From Deltaproteobacteria bacterium (GTDB lineage: Bacteria; Myxococcota; Myxococcia; Myxococcales; 40CM-4-68-19): DNA of 64,000 nucleotides. Below are positions 35,998 through 44,734 of the stretch, in pieces. The stretch lies in the NCBI GenBank assembly GCA_005879315.1, contig VBLC01000046.1:129424-193423 (forward strand), given 5' to 3'. Below the pieces are notes generated by a model. That model searched no databases. It had not been told where the DNA came from and was given only the letters and a program-made list of their open reading frames with translations. Made by a program: the position numbers and the translations under genes. The stretch's first letter is position 1, and every line of letters starts with the position of its first letter.

Positions 35998-36648
35998 TCA
36001 GTAGGCGGGCGCGCCGGCCGAGAGCGGCTGCATCCAGCGGCTGAACCATTCCGTGGCCAGCCGCGAGACTTCCTCGAGCGCGCCGGGCTCCTCGAACAGA
36101 TGCGTCGCGCCGCGCACCAGCACCATCTCCTTCTCGACCCGCAGCTGATCGAAGGCCTGGCGGTTCAGCTCGATCACCACTCCGTCGCGGCTCCCGACGA
36201 TGAGCAGCGTCGGGGCCTGCACGTCGCGCAGCGCTGGCCCGGCCAGGTCTGGCCGCCCGCCGCGCGAGACCACCGCGGCGATCCCGCGCGGCCGCATCGC
36301 CGCCGCGATCAATGCCGCCGCCGCCCCGGTGCTGGCGCCGAAATAGCCGACCGGCAGATCGGCCAGCTCGCCCGGCAGGGACTCGCGCAATCCCGCCAGC
36401 CGCCTCGCAAGCAGCATGACGTCGAAGCGGAGATGCTTCGTGTAGCGCTCCTCGATCTCTTCCTCTTCCGTGAGCAGGTCGAGCAAGAGCGTCCCGAAGC
36501 CCGCTTCGTTCAAGTCAGCGGCCACCGCGCGGTTTCGCGGGCTCAGCCGGCTGCTGCCGCTGCCGTGCGCGAACAAGATCAGCCCGCGCGCACCCGAGGG
36601 AAGATGCAGATCGCCTTCCAGCTCCACGCCGCCGGCAGCGAAGCGCAT
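35998..36648 (-). CDS. Dienelactone-hydrolase-like alpha/beta hydrolase
   Basis: A 216-aa protein starting at ATG 36648; the track ORF extends upstream in the shadow of the PRTase gene. GLILFAHGSGSSR is the oxyanion-hole region, VGYFGASTGAAAALIAA carries the nucleophile elbow as GASTG (Ser), VGSRDGVV the acid and RGATHLFEEP the catalytic His. The gene overlaps the phosphoribosyltransferase stop by ATGA. The same two domains occur as neighbours or fusions in other bacteria, from general knowledge. The physiological ester is unknown. Confidence 0.85.
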   Translation of the reverse strand: MRFAAGGVELEGDLHLPSGARGLILFAHGSGSSRLSPRNRAVAADLNEAGFGTLLLDLLTEEEEIEERYTKHLRFDVMLLARRLAGLRESLPGELADLPVGYFGASTGAAAALIAAAMRPRGIAAVVSRGGRPDLAGPALRDVQAPTLLIVGSRDGVVIELNRQAFDQLRVEKEMVLVRGATHLFEEPGALEEVSRLATEWFSRWMQPLSAGAPAY

Positions 36649-37310
36649 CAGCGCACCTCCTCCGGCTGCCCGCCGCCGCTGGCGAGCAGCTGGTGCACTT
36701 CCTCGTCCGTGGTCTGCGAGAAGTCGTCGTACCAGAGGCCGACGGCGCGGAAGGGTTCGGGGGTCGCGCCGCAGACGATGTCGTCCACCTCGGCGCGGAT
36801 GCTCTCGCAGGTCGAGGCCGCCGCGATGGGCACTGCCACCACCAGCTCGCGCGGCCGCAATTGCCGAAGCGCCTGCACCGCTGCGCGCATCGACGAGCCG
36901 GTCGCGAGGCCGTCGTCGACGAGGATGACGACCTTGCCCTCGACCTGCGCCGGGGGGCGTCCGTCGCGGTAGGAGCGCTCGCGCCGGATCAGCTCGCGCA
37001 GCTCGTCGGCCGCGACGCGCGAGAGGGTCCCCTCGTCGATCCCGAGCGCGTCGACCACTTCGTGGTTGAGCACCACGATCCCTCCGCTGGCGAGCGCGCC
37101 CATCGCCAGCTCCTCCTGGCCGGGCACACCCAGCTTGCGGACGACGAAGACATCGAGCGGCGCACGGAGCCGCTGCGCGATCTCCCACGCCACCGGCACT
37201 CCCCCGCGCGGGAGCGCCAACACGACGACGTCCGTCCGCCCCTGGTACTTGCCCGCCAGCGCCTGGGCGAGGACCCGCCCTCCGTGCCGCCGATCGCGGT
37301 AGAGAGCCAT
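36648..37310 (-). CDS. Phosphoribosyltransferase-domain protein
   Basis: A 220-aa protein. I set the start at ATG 37310 (MALYRDRRHGGRVLAQAL), since the track extension looks non-coding and overlaps the divergent activator region. The PRPP-binding loop VVILVDDGLATGSSMRAAVQAL and the flexible-loop region match the COG1926 type of predicted phosphoribosyltransferases rather than purine or pyrimidine salvage enzymes. It is coupled to the hydrolase gene. The reaction is not known. Confidence 0.85.
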   Translation of the reverse strand: MALYRDRRHGGRVLAQALAGKYQGRTDVVVLALPRGGVPVAWEIAQRLRAPLDVFVVRKLGVPGQEELAMGALASGGIVVLNHEVVDALGIDEGTLSRVAADELRELIRRERSYRDGRPPAQVEGKVVILVDDGLATGSSMRAAVQALRQLRPRELVVAVPIAAASTCESIRAEVDDIVCGATPEPFRAVGLWYDDFSQTTDEEVHQLLASGGGQPEEVR

Positions 37311-37404
37311 CGGGGAAAAGCTAGCGATGGTTTCGTCGGAGGCCCGGCCGCCGCCTCGGCAAACGCTGCGCTGCGCTCGCCTGCACGCTGTAGAATGCCC
37401 CGCC

Positions 37405-38847
37405 ATGGTGGGGACACTCACTCCCGCGATGGGGCTGAAGCGCAAGGCGCTCGCGCTGCCGCCGGGGCCGGCCCTCTACCTGGCGCTGCACTGCGATCAT
37501 CCCGCGGCGCCGCCCTCGCGCCATCTGCTCGTCGATGCCGACGTCGTCTTCATCGGCCGCGGTCCCTCGCGCAGCAACGCGCGCCTCGCCGAGGGGGGCC
37601 TGCGGCAACTCTCGCTCTACGTCGCCGACGACTGGATGTCGAGCCGCCACGCCACTCTCCGCCGCTCGGGCGAACGCTGGATCGTCGAGGACACGGGTTC
37701 GCGCAACGGGACCCTGCTCAACGGCCAGGCCTGCTCGCGCGCCGTGCTCAAGGATGGCGATCTGCTCGAGCTGGGCCACAGCATCCTCCTCTTCCGCGAG
37801 TCGGTGCCGCGCACGAGCGACGATGTGCCCGACCTCGACGCCTCCCGCCTTCATCCTCCCGCGCCGGGGCTGGCGACGATGGTGCCGGCGCTGTCGGCGG
37901 AAGTGGCGCGCCTCGGGACGGTCGCGCGCTCGGTCGTGTCGGTCGTCATCCACGGCGAGACGGGCAGCGGCAAGGAGCTGGCCGCGCGCGCCATCCATCT
38001 GCTCTCGGGGCGGAGCGGCTCCTTCGTGGCCGTCAACTGCGGCGGCATCGCCAAGACGCTGGTCGAGACGGAGCTGTTCGGCTACCGCAAAGGCGCCTTC
38101 TCCGGCGCCGACGAAGACCGCCCCGGGCTGATGCGCAGCGCGGACAAGGGCACGCTCTTTCTCGACGAGATCGCCGACCTGCCCGCGGCTGCGCAGGCCG
38201 CGCTCCTCCGCGCGCTGCAGGAGCACGAGGTGCTGCCGGTCGGCGCCACGCGGCCCGTCAAGATCGACGTGCGCGTGCTGGCCGCGACGCACTTCGACCT
38301 GCCCAAGCTGGTCGCTGAGGGACAGTTCCGCGCAGATCTCTTCGCCCGCATCTCCGGATTCACCGTCCGGCTGCCGCCGCTGCGCGAGCGGCGCGAGGAC
38401 CTCGGCATCCTGGCGGGCGACATCCTCCGCCGGCTGGCGCCTGACCTGCTCGACCGCGTCTCGCTCACCACCGACGCGGCTCGCGTTCTCTTCCGCCACG
38501 GATGGCCGCTCAACATCCGCGAGCTGGAGAAGTGCCTGGCCACCGCGCTCGTCCTGGCCGCGGGAGAGCCGATCGATCTTCCCCATCTGCCCGACTGGGC
38601 CCGCGGCGGCGCCCCCGGCCACAGGCAGCTCCTCGCGCCCGTTGCAGGGCCCGATCTCACCGGCCGCGAGGTCTCCGCCGACGACCAGCGGCAGCGCGAC
38701 GAGCTGGTCGCGCTCCTCAAGGAGCACCGCGGGAACATCTCCTCGATCGCCCGCGCGATGGGCAAGGCGCGCATGCAGGTGCAGCGCTGGCTGAAGCGCT
38801 TCGGGATCGATCCGCAGACTCGCACCCACGGCAGATCAGCTACTTGA
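37405..38847 (+). CDS. FHA-domain sigma-54-dependent transcription activator
   Basis: A 480-aa enhancer-binding protein with ATG 37405. It has an N-terminal FHA domain (about 35-135: VVFIGRGPSRSN, WMSSRHATLRR, SRNGTLLNG, GDLLELG), then AAA+ with Walker A GETGSGKE, an L1 loop reading GAFSGA instead of GAFTGA, Walker B GTLFLDEIADLP, and the R-finger region. The C-terminal Fis-like HTH is at VALLKEHRGNISSIARAMGKARMQVQRWLKRFG. The FHA domain implies control by Ser/Thr phosphorylation instead of a receiver domain. A sigma-54 promoter lies just downstream, before a small membrane protein gene that is a likely target. Confidence 0.93.
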   Translation: MVGTLTPAMGLKRKALALPPGPALYLALHCDHPAAPPSRHLLVDADVVFIGRGPSRSNARLAEGGLRQLSLYVADDWMSSRHATLRRSGERWIVEDTGSRNGTLLNGQACSRAVLKDGDLLELGHSILLFRESVPRTSDDVPDLDASRLHPPAPGLATMVPALSAEVARLGTVARSVVSVVIHGETGSGKELAARAIHLLSGRSGSFVAVNCGGIAKTLVETELFGYRKGAFSGADEDRPGLMRSADKGTLFLDEIADLPAAAQAALLRALQEHEVLPVGATRPVKIDVRVLAATHFDLPKLVAEGQFRADLFARISGFTVRLPPLRERREDLGILAGDILRRLAPDLLDRVSLTTDAARVLFRHGWPLNIRELEKCLATALVLAAGEPIDLPHLPDWARGGAPGHRQLLAPVAGPDLTGREVSADDQRQRDELVALLKEHRGNISSIARAMGKARMQVQRWLKRFGIDPQTRTHGRSAT

Positions 38848-38861
38848 CGTATCCGCTCCTC

Positions 38862-38877
38862 TGGCACGGCGGCTGCT
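38862..38877 (+). promoter_or_regulatory. Sigma-54 (-24/-12) promoter
   Basis: TGGCACGGCGGCTGCT matches TGGCACG-N4-TTGCT with one mismatch, and GG and GC have the right spacing. It begins 14 bases after the stop of a sigma-54 activator gene and about 38 bases before the ATG of the 56-aa membrane protein. Confidence 0.65.
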
Positions 38878-38914
38878 CTAGCCTCCTCCGCGAAGTCCTG
38901 CTGGAGGGAAGCAA

Positions 38915-39085
38915 ATGCTGAAGCTGATGCGTGAGTGGGGATTCCCGGTCGGTCTCCTCGGGCTCTGGGGCGTCGTCGCCGCCTACACCTTGCATGCGCT
39001 CGTCGGCCTGCAGACCACCCAAGTCCCCGTGATGCTGGCGCCGCCGGTGGTGATCGAAGTTCCCCGCGCGACCCACGGCTCCTGA
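38915..39085 (+). CDS. 56-aa single-pass membrane protein, absent from the ORF track
   Basis: ATG 38915 follows CTGGAGGGAAGCAA, a strong SD. The protein begins MLKLMREWGFPVGLLGLWG, has one hydrophobic segment (about 9-30) and ends in VVIEVPRATHGS. It is framed by a sigma-54-like promoter upstream and a perfect 14-bp terminator downstream, so it is a complete monocistronic unit. No homologue is recognised. A regulatory or stress-induced membrane peptide is plausible but speculative. Confidence 0.7.
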   Translation: MLKLMREWGFPVGLLGLWGVVAAYTLHALVGLQTTQVPVMLAPPVVIEVPRATHGS

Positions 39086-39126
39086 TTCGTCGACCTCGCC
39101 GCTGCGCAGGTACTGAGCTTGCAGTC

Positions 39127-39174
39127 GCGGGGGCGCGCCGGTAAGGGGGGAACGGCGCGCCCCCGCTTTTATTT
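39127..39174 (+). terminator. Strong Rho-independent terminator
   Basis: GCGGGGGCGCGCCG and CGGCGCGCCCCCGC form a perfect 14-bp stem with a 12-base loop, followed by TTTTATTT. It separates the small membrane protein gene from the methyltransferase gene. Confidence 0.9.
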
Positions 39175-39198
39175 GGGGCGCGGTAGGTTGCGCGCGGA

Positions 39199-40320
39199 AT
39201 GTTCCGCTCGTGGTACGCGACCTGTCCGCGCGGCGCCGAGCCAGCGCTGGAAAGTGAGCTGCGCGCGCTGGGCGCGAAGGGCATCCGCTCCAGCGTCGGC
39301 GGCGCGCGCTTCACCGGCGAGCGCGAGATCGCGCTGCGGGCGTGCCTCGAGCTGCGGACGGCGCTGCGCGTCCTCGAGCCGGTCGGCGATTTCCCGGCCC
39401 TCGACGCGGATGACCTCTACGCCGGTGCCGCCAGCCTGCCCTGGAAGGAGCTGATCGCCAGAGGGCAGACCTTCGCAGTCTCGGCGAGCGGCCGCACCGA
39501 GCGGCTCGTTCATACCCATTTCGTCGAGCAGCGGATCAAGGACGCGGTCGTGGACCAGCTGCGCGAGTCCGCTGGCTTCCGTCCGGGCGTCGACCCGCGC
39601 GCCCCCGACGTGCTGCTCGTGGCCCATCTCGCGAAGGGACGGTGCAGCGTCTCGCTCGATCTGGCCGGCGAGCTGCTCTCCAATCGCGGCTACCGGATCC
39701 GCACGGTCGAGGCCCCGCTGCGCGAGGCGCTCGCCGCCGCCGTCGTCCTTCTTTCCGGCTGGGAGGGAAAGACGCCCCTGCACGATCCGGTCTGCGGCTC
39801 GGGGACGCTCGCCATCGAGGCTGCTCTCTTTGCCGCCAGACGCGCACCGAACGCCGCGCGCCGGCTCGCCTGCGAGAAATGGCCGCGCACCAGCGCGGAG
39901 GACTCGCGGGTTCTGGGCGATCTACGCGCCGAGCTGCAGCGGCGCGTCGTCGAGCCGCCGCCCATTCTCGCGTCCGATCGCGATCCCGAAGCGATCGCAG
40001 CGACACAGGCCAACCTGCGCGAAGCCGGCGTCGCGGTGCGCGTCTTCCAGGCCGACGCGCGCGACATTGGCCGGCTCGACCCACCCGGCCAGCTGCTCCT
40101 CAATGTTCCCTATGGCGAGCGCCTCGAGGCGGGCGGCCGCAAGCAGCTCAAGACCTTCTATCATCAGCTCGGCAAGAGCCTGCGCGCGCTCGCCGGCCAC
40201 CGCGCCGCGATTCTCAGCGCCGGCGAAGATTTCGAGAGCGCCTTCGGGGCCCGCCCGCGCTCACGCCACACGCTCTGGAACGGACCGTTGAAGTCCGTCC
40301 TCTACCGGTACCAGTTCTAG
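39199..40320 (+). CDS. THUMP-domain RNA m2G methyltransferase (RlmL N-half type)
   Basis: A 373-aa SAM-dependent RNA methyltransferase of COG0116. A ferredoxin-like/THUMP part occupies residues 1-160 (FRSWYATCPRGAEPALESEL, PDVLLVAHLAKGRCSVSLDLAGELLSNRGYR). The Rossmann domain follows with HDPVCGSGTLAIEAA, ASDRDPEAIAATQANL, and motif IV as NVPYGERL. The usual form is NPPYGERL; the first Pro is Val here. It lacks the RlmK half present in E. coli RlmKL. The target is probably 23S rRNA, by family. Its stop overlaps that of the convergent small gene by CTAG. Confidence 0.87.
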   Translation: MFRSWYATCPRGAEPALESELRALGAKGIRSSVGGARFTGEREIALRACLELRTALRVLEPVGDFPALDADDLYAGAASLPWKELIARGQTFAVSASGRTERLVHTHFVEQRIKDAVVDQLRESAGFRPGVDPRAPDVLLVAHLAKGRCSVSLDLAGELLSNRGYRIRTVEAPLREALAAAVVLLSGWEGKTPLHDPVCGSGTLAIEAALFAARRAPNAARRLACEKWPRTSAEDSRVLGDLRAELQRRVVEPPPILASDRDPEAIAATQANLREAGVAVRVFQADARDIGRLDPPGQLLLNVPYGERLEAGGRKQLKTFYHQLGKSLRALAGHRAAILSAGEDFESAFGARPRSRHTLWNGPLKSVLYRYQF

Positions 40321-40571
40321 GGCTTCTTCTCGAAGTCCTCGCCGGAGACGTCCTTGGGCAGGTCGCCCGCGCTGTGCGCGCGGCCGCTCTTTTCGGCCCG
40401 ATCGAACTCGTCCTTGTAGTTCTCCACCTCGCGCTCCGCCTCGAGGCCGGTCTGCACGGTGTCGGTCCGCTTGGCGAAGTCGGTCGCGGCCTCGCGATAC
40501 TTCTTGTCAGCCGACTTGCTCCCCTCGCCTTCGTTCTGCCTGCCGAGGCCCTTGCGCAGCTTGTCGTCCAT
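40317..40571 (-). CDS. Small charged hydrophilic protein of unknown function
   Basis: An 84-aa protein, start moved to ATG 40571 because GGAGG precedes it by seven bases. The sequence is almost entirely hydrophilic (ADKKYREAATDFAKRTDTVQ, ENYKDEFDRAEKSGR) and likely disordered or helical, of the type seen in stress-related small proteins. No family is recognised. Convergent with the methyltransferase gene with shared CTAG stops. Confidence 0.6.
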   Translation of the reverse strand: MDDKLRKGLGRQNEGEGSKSADKKYREAATDFAKRTDTVQTGLEAEREVENYKDEFDRAEKSGRAHSAGDLPKDVSGEDFEKKP

Positions 40572-40658
40572 GGATGCGCCTCCACGGTAAAAGATGATGA
40601 CGCCCCAGGGGATTTCCAACGAGCGCCCGCCCGGACGCCGAGGCAGCGGGCTTGCGAA

Positions 40659-42527
40659 TCAGCGCCGGTCGAGGGCGCGCAGCTCTTCCGCCGCGAACTT
40701 CGCCTCGACGTCGCGAGTGGCTTGCTCGAGGGCCTTCTGGAAAAGACTGCGGGCTCCAGCGCGGTCGCCGCCTGTCGCGCGCAGAAGCGCCAGGTAGTAG
40801 TAGGCTTGGCAGAGCTGCGACGGCTTCTCGTCCTCATCGGCCTCGCCCGCGGTCTTGAGCGCCGCATCCTCGCTCTCTTGCCCCGCATAGACGCGCACCA
40901 GCGGCGCCGGCCAGTCTTCGTCGTCCAGCTCGCGGACGTACCGGGCCGCCTCGTTCTTCGCCTGCTCGGCGCGGCCGCTGCGACGCAGCAGCGCGTAGAG
41001 CTCGAGGTGCGAGCGGATGTCTCCGGGATTCCGGTCTGCCTGTGCGCGCAGCATGTCTTCGGCCTGCTTCGGCCTGCCCGCGTTGGCCACGGCGCGGGCG
41101 CCGGTGATCACGCCCAAGCTCGCCTCCGGCTGGCGAAGAACGGCGCGCAGGTGCTCGCCAAGCTGCTGCTTGAACTGCTTCTCGTCGAAGACGGGCGGCT
41201 TCGGAACAGGCGGGATGGGTGACACGCCGGGGACGACCGGCTGCGGCGGAAGCCCCGTGCGCCGCTCCAGCTCGGCCCGCCGCTGCCTGGACGAGCGCCG
41301 TTGGACGATCACCCCGGAGCAGAAGGCCGCCAGGATGGCCACGGTCGCCAGCGCGAGGACAGATCTCGTCGATCGCCGCCGCGGCGCGGCTGCGACCGGC
41401 GCTCCTTGCCCCAGGCTCTCCAGCGCGCGGGCCATCCCGGCCCCGTCGGCGAATCGGCGCGATGGCTCTTTCTCCAGCGCGCGGGAGACGACCGCCGCAA
41501 GTCCCTGCGGCGCGGAAACAGGCAGCGGGTCCGGCTGCGCCGTGAGAGTCGCGTGCCCTGCCTCGATCAGCGACCGGCCGCGGAAGGCGCGCCTTCCCGA
41601 GAGCATCTCGTAGAGGATCGCGCCGGCGCTGAAGACGTCGGAGGGAGGCCCGGCCTTCTCGCCTCGCGCCTGCTCCGGCGAGAGATACCCCGGCGTCCCG
41701 AAGATGGCGCCGCTGACGGTGAGTGCGCTGTCGCCCTCGGCGGGTGTGACCAGCTTGGCCAGACCGAAGTCGAGAATCTTCAGTCGGCCGTCTTCGGTGA
41801 CGAAGACGTTCTCGGGCTTGAGGTCGCGATGCACGACGCCGCGTCCGTGCGCCGCGGCCAGCCCGCGCGCGAGCTGTAGTCCGAGATTGTGCGCTTGCGC
41901 GGGCGGCAGCGGTCCCTTTGCGAGCACGGTGCGCAGCGTGTGCCCTTCGAGGAGCTCGGTGACGAGAAACGGCACGCCATCCTCCTCGCCGAGGTCGTAC
42001 ACGGCGAGCACGTTCGGGTGCTCGAGCGAACCGGCCATGCGCGCCTCCTGCTCGAAGCGGCGCACCCGCTCGGGCTCGTGCGCTCCGGTGACGACCTTGA
42101 TCGCCACCCGGCGGCCGAGCCGCGTGTCCATCGCAGCCAGCACGCGGCCCATTCCTCCAGCGCCGAGCTCGCGCTCGATCCGATACCGGCCGTTGGCCAG
42201 CGTCGCTCCCTTCTCGAGTGCGGCTTGCGGCGGCGCGGTGGCAGGCGCGGGCGTGGCCGGCCCGGGCGAGATCTGCCTCGGCGATCGCGGCGGCGCCTGC
42301 GTCAGGACGAAGCCGCGCCGGGTCAGGTCGAAGAACCAGGAGATCACCGCCGTCGCCAGAAGGCCCAGCGCAGCGATCCAGATCAGCGCCCGCATCGTCC
42401 AGGGCGGCAGATCCATGCCGTGCACGACGATGTCGGCGAGCTGCAGCCCGCCCGCCGCCACGACGGCGTAGGCGGTCACCGCGCCGAGGACGCCGCGCCG
42501 CCGCAGCTCGGACAAGGAGAGGTTCAC
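40659..42527 (-). CDS. Ser/Thr protein kinase with membrane N-domain and C-terminal TPRs
   Basis: A 622-aa protein from GTG 42527 (VNLSLSELRRRGV); the track start adds an upstream 16-residue stretch. Two membrane helices lie within the first 80 residues, like the SELRRR domain found in some class III cyclases. The kinase domain is at about 105-370: GAGGMGRV P-loop, AIKVV Lys, HRDLKPENV catalytic loop, DFGLAKL and GTPGYLSPEQ. A third membrane segment lies near 405, and TPR-like repeats fill the rest. It could phosphorylate the Thr recognised by the nearby FHA activator or the FHA barrel-locus protein, but that is only inference. Confidence 0.92.
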   Translation of the reverse strand: MNLSLSELRRRGVLGAVTAYAVVAAGGLQLADIVVHGMDLPPWTMRALIWIAALGLLATAVISWFFDLTRRGFVLTQAPPRSPRQISPGPATPAPATAPPQAALEKGATLANGRYRIERELGAGGMGRVLAAMDTRLGRRVAIKVVTGAHEPERVRRFEQEARMAGSLEHPNVLAVYDLGEEDGVPFLVTELLEGHTLRTVLAKGPLPPAQAHNLGLQLARGLAAAHGRGVVHRDLKPENVFVTEDGRLKILDFGLAKLVTPAEGDSALTVSGAIFGTPGYLSPEQARGEKAGPPSDVFSAGAILYEMLSGRRAFRGRSLIEAGHATLTAQPDPLPVSAPQGLAAVVSRALEKEPSRRFADGAGMARALESLGQGAPVAAAPRRRSTRSVLALATVAILAAFCSGVIVQRRSSRQRRAELERRTGLPPQPVVPGVSPIPPVPKPPVFDEKQFKQQLGEHLRAVLRQPEASLGVITGARAVANAGRPKQAEDMLRAQADRNPGDIRSHLELYALLRRSGRAEQAKNEAARYVRELDDEDWPAPLVRVYAGQESEDAALKTAGEADEDEKPSQLCQAYYYLALLRATGGDRAGARSLFQKALEQATRDVEAKFAAEELRALDRR

Positions 42528-42634
42528 CGCGCGGAGCCTAGCTCGCCGGCAGCCGTTCTGCGCCGGAAAACGCACCCTTGTTCAGGTGTGGTGCCTTGCG
42601 GCCTTCACGGCCGAATCCTCTAGTGTCCGAGGCC

Positions 42635-43270
42635 GTGTTCTGGAGAAGGAGCTACGATCGGCGGGATGCGCTCGCTGTTGCCGAGAAGGCGAAGGCTCGC
42701 GGCAGCGTGCGAAAGGCAGTTCGCTGGTATCGCAAAGTGCTCGACCACGACCCCAACGATCTTCCGGTGCGGGCCAAGATCGCGCCGCTCCTCGCCCGCC
42801 TCAAGCGCTGGGACGAGGCGAAGAGCAATTTCGACGTGGCCGCGGCCGGGTTTCTCTCGGCCGGTTTCGTTCCCAAGGCCATCGCGGTCTGGACGGTGGC
42901 GGCGCAGACATTCCCCGAGCACGTCGAATACTGGGAACGCATCGCCAACGAGCAGGTCAAGTCCGGCAAGCGGCAGGACGCGGTGCAGTCGCTGCTTCTC
43001 GGCCGCTCGATGCTTCGCCACAAGCGGCAGCGGCCGCTGGCCGCGCTCCTTCTGCGCCAGGTGCTGGCGCTGGAAGGAACGCACGTCGATGCGACGCTCG
43101 ATCTCGCCGATCTCCTGCGCCGCGACGGCATCCGCGAGGAAGCGAGGCGGCTTCTCGCGGGGCTGCTCGGAGTGGTGGCCGGCCGCGCCCAGCGCCGCCG
43201 GGTCCGCTTTGCCCAGTTCCGCCTCGAACCCACTTTCCGCGGCGCCTTCGACTGGGCGTTTGCCCGCTGA
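42635..43270 (+). CDS. TPR protein
   Basis: A 211-aa soluble protein from GTG 42635 (MFWRRSYDRRDAL); GTG 42623 is an equal alternative and the track start 42578 lies in the divergent promoter region. The body is TPR-like: AEKAKARGSVRKAVRWYRKVLDHDPND, AGFVPKAIAVWTVAAQTFPEHVEYW and LRQVLALEGTHVDATLDLADLLR. It is divergent from the kinase gene and 24 bases before the next membrane protein gene, so it could be co-transcribed with that group. No specific partner is known. Confidence 0.75.
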   Translation: MFWRRSYDRRDALAVAEKAKARGSVRKAVRWYRKVLDHDPNDLPVRAKIAPLLARLKRWDEAKSNFDVAAAGFLSAGFVPKAIAVWTVAAQTFPEHVEYWERIANEQVKSGKRQDAVQSLLLGRSMLRHKRQRPLAALLLRQVLALEGTHVDATLDLADLLRRDGIREEARRLLAGLLGVVAGRAQRRRVRFAQFRLEPTFRGAFDWAFAR

Positions 43271-43294
43271 CGTTTCAAAAGGAGGAAGAAGGAA

Positions 43295-44734
43295 ATGGAA
43301 CACCTTTATCTCTGGCCGACGAACCCGGCCGCGTCGTTGCTGGCGATTTGGGTGCTCAGCCAGGTCTTCCTCTATTTCGCGCGGGCGCCGATGCACCGCG
43401 CCTTCCGGGCCCTTGCGCGCCTGACCGGCGGAGCCTTCCGGATCGCAGCGCGCTGGTGCCGGGGAATGGGGCAGATCGTCGCCAAGCGCGACCACGAGAT
43501 GATCGTCGAGATGGGCAAGGGTGACCTCGAGGCCAAGATCGGCCGCGAGTTCCACCGCGTCGAGGGCGCCTTCGCCAAGGAGCTGGCCCGCTATCCCGAC
43601 CTGCACCGCAAGATCGATGACGTGGTGACCAAGGTCGACGCCGACTTCCAGGAGTGCGCCACCGCCTCGCCCGAGGCCCCGGGCTGGACGGAGGCGGTCG
43701 CGGCGGTGGCGAAGATGCCGCCCAACAGCGACCGCGTGGTGCAGAAGGTCCTCGAGGAGATCCAGAAGTCGGCCACCGCCGGCGAGAAGAAGGCGCTGCA
43801 GGAGTTCCGCGACGCCACCTCCAAGCGGCACAAGATCCTCGGCAGCATGGCTCCCGCCTGGAAGGAGCTGACCAAGCTCGCCAGCGAAGTGAGCAACGCC
43901 GTCACCGGCGCGCTCGAGTCCACCAAGCGCATCGACGGTTACATGACGCAGTACGAGAAGGTGCGGCAGGCCGATCAGAAGGCGGTGCGCTCCTTGGGGT
44001 GGAACTCGACGCAGCTGTTCGTCGTCTCGGTGCTGGTGATGGCCGTGGCGATGGGCGGCGCGTTCGTCAACTTCAACCTCATCGCGCTGCCGATGAGCGA
44101 GCTCGTTCCCTCCGGCAGCCGCATCGGCGGCATGCCGGTGGCGACGGTGGCCGCGCTGGTGATCGTGCTGATGGAAGTGGCGGCCGGCATCTTCGCCATG
44201 GAGATGCTGGGCATCACCAGCTTCTTCCCCAAGCTCGAGCTGCTCCCCAAGTCGCGGCGGCGGATGATCCTCACCGTTGCGCTGGGCGGCCTCTTGCTCC
44301 TCGCCTGCATCGAGGCGTCACTGGCGATCCTCCGCGAGCAGATCGTCGAGTCCTCCAGCGTGCTGAAGCAGGCTCTCGCCGGCGTCTCGGCGGCGCCGGT
44401 GGCCCAGACCGCGACCTCGAAAATCCCCGTCATCGGGCAGGCTGTGCTGGGCTTCGTGCTGCCCTGGATTCTCGCCATGGTGGCGGTCCCACTCGAGACG
44501 CTGATCTCGACCGGCGGCCACATCGTGCTCAGCGCGACGGCAGGCCTCCTGCACCTCGGGAGCATGCTCTCGCGGCTGGGCGGCCACCTCATGCGCTACC
44601 TCCTCGAGGGGCTGCGGCACGTCTACGACATCTACATCGTCATTCCGCTGCAGATCGAGAAGATGGTGGGCAGCAGCAAGGGGGCTCAGGCGCTCCCGCC
44701 CGTCGCCTCGCTGCGGCCGGGGAGTCGCCCATGA
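43295..44734 (+). CDS. Large membrane protein of unknown function
   Basis: A 479-aa protein with SD AGGAGGAAGAAGGA. It has an N-terminal membrane segment (about 12-28), a long charged helical region (about 55-235), then four membrane segments (about 245-265, 285-305, 325-345 and 390-415) and a hydrophobic C-terminal region. The architecture suggests a coiled-coil stalk and membrane channel or anchor. It overlaps the VWA lipoprotein gene by ATGA, and the spike protein gene follows. No named family is recognised. Confidence 0.7.
   Translation: MEHLYLWPTNPAASLLAIWVLSQVFLYFARAPMHRAFRALARLTGGAFRIAARWCRGMGQIVAKRDHEMIVEMGKGDLEAKIGREFHRVEGAFAKELARYPDLHRKIDDVVTKVDADFQECATASPEAPGWTEAVAAVAKMPPNSDRVVQKVLEEIQKSATAGEKKALQEFRDATSKRHKILGSMAPAWKELTKLASEVSNAVTGALESTKRIDGYMTQYEKVRQADQKAVRSLGWNSTQLFVVSVLVMAVAMGGAFVNFNLIALPMSELVPSGSRIGGMPVATVAALVIVLMEVAAGIFAMEMLGITSFFPKLELLPKSRRRMILTVALGGLLLLACIEASLAILREQIVESSSVLKQALAGVSAAPVAQTATSKIPVIGQAVLGFVLPWILAMVAVPLETLISTGGHIVLSATAGLLHLGSMLSRLGGHLMRYLLEGLRHVYDIYIVIPLQIEKMVGSSKGAQALPPVASLRPGSRP

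Noticed and set aside
40571-40619. N-terminal extension MEIPWGVIIFYRGGAS of the small charged protein
   Set aside because: A GGAGG lies seven bases before the internal ATG, and the extension would span that site; the shorter form is more likely.
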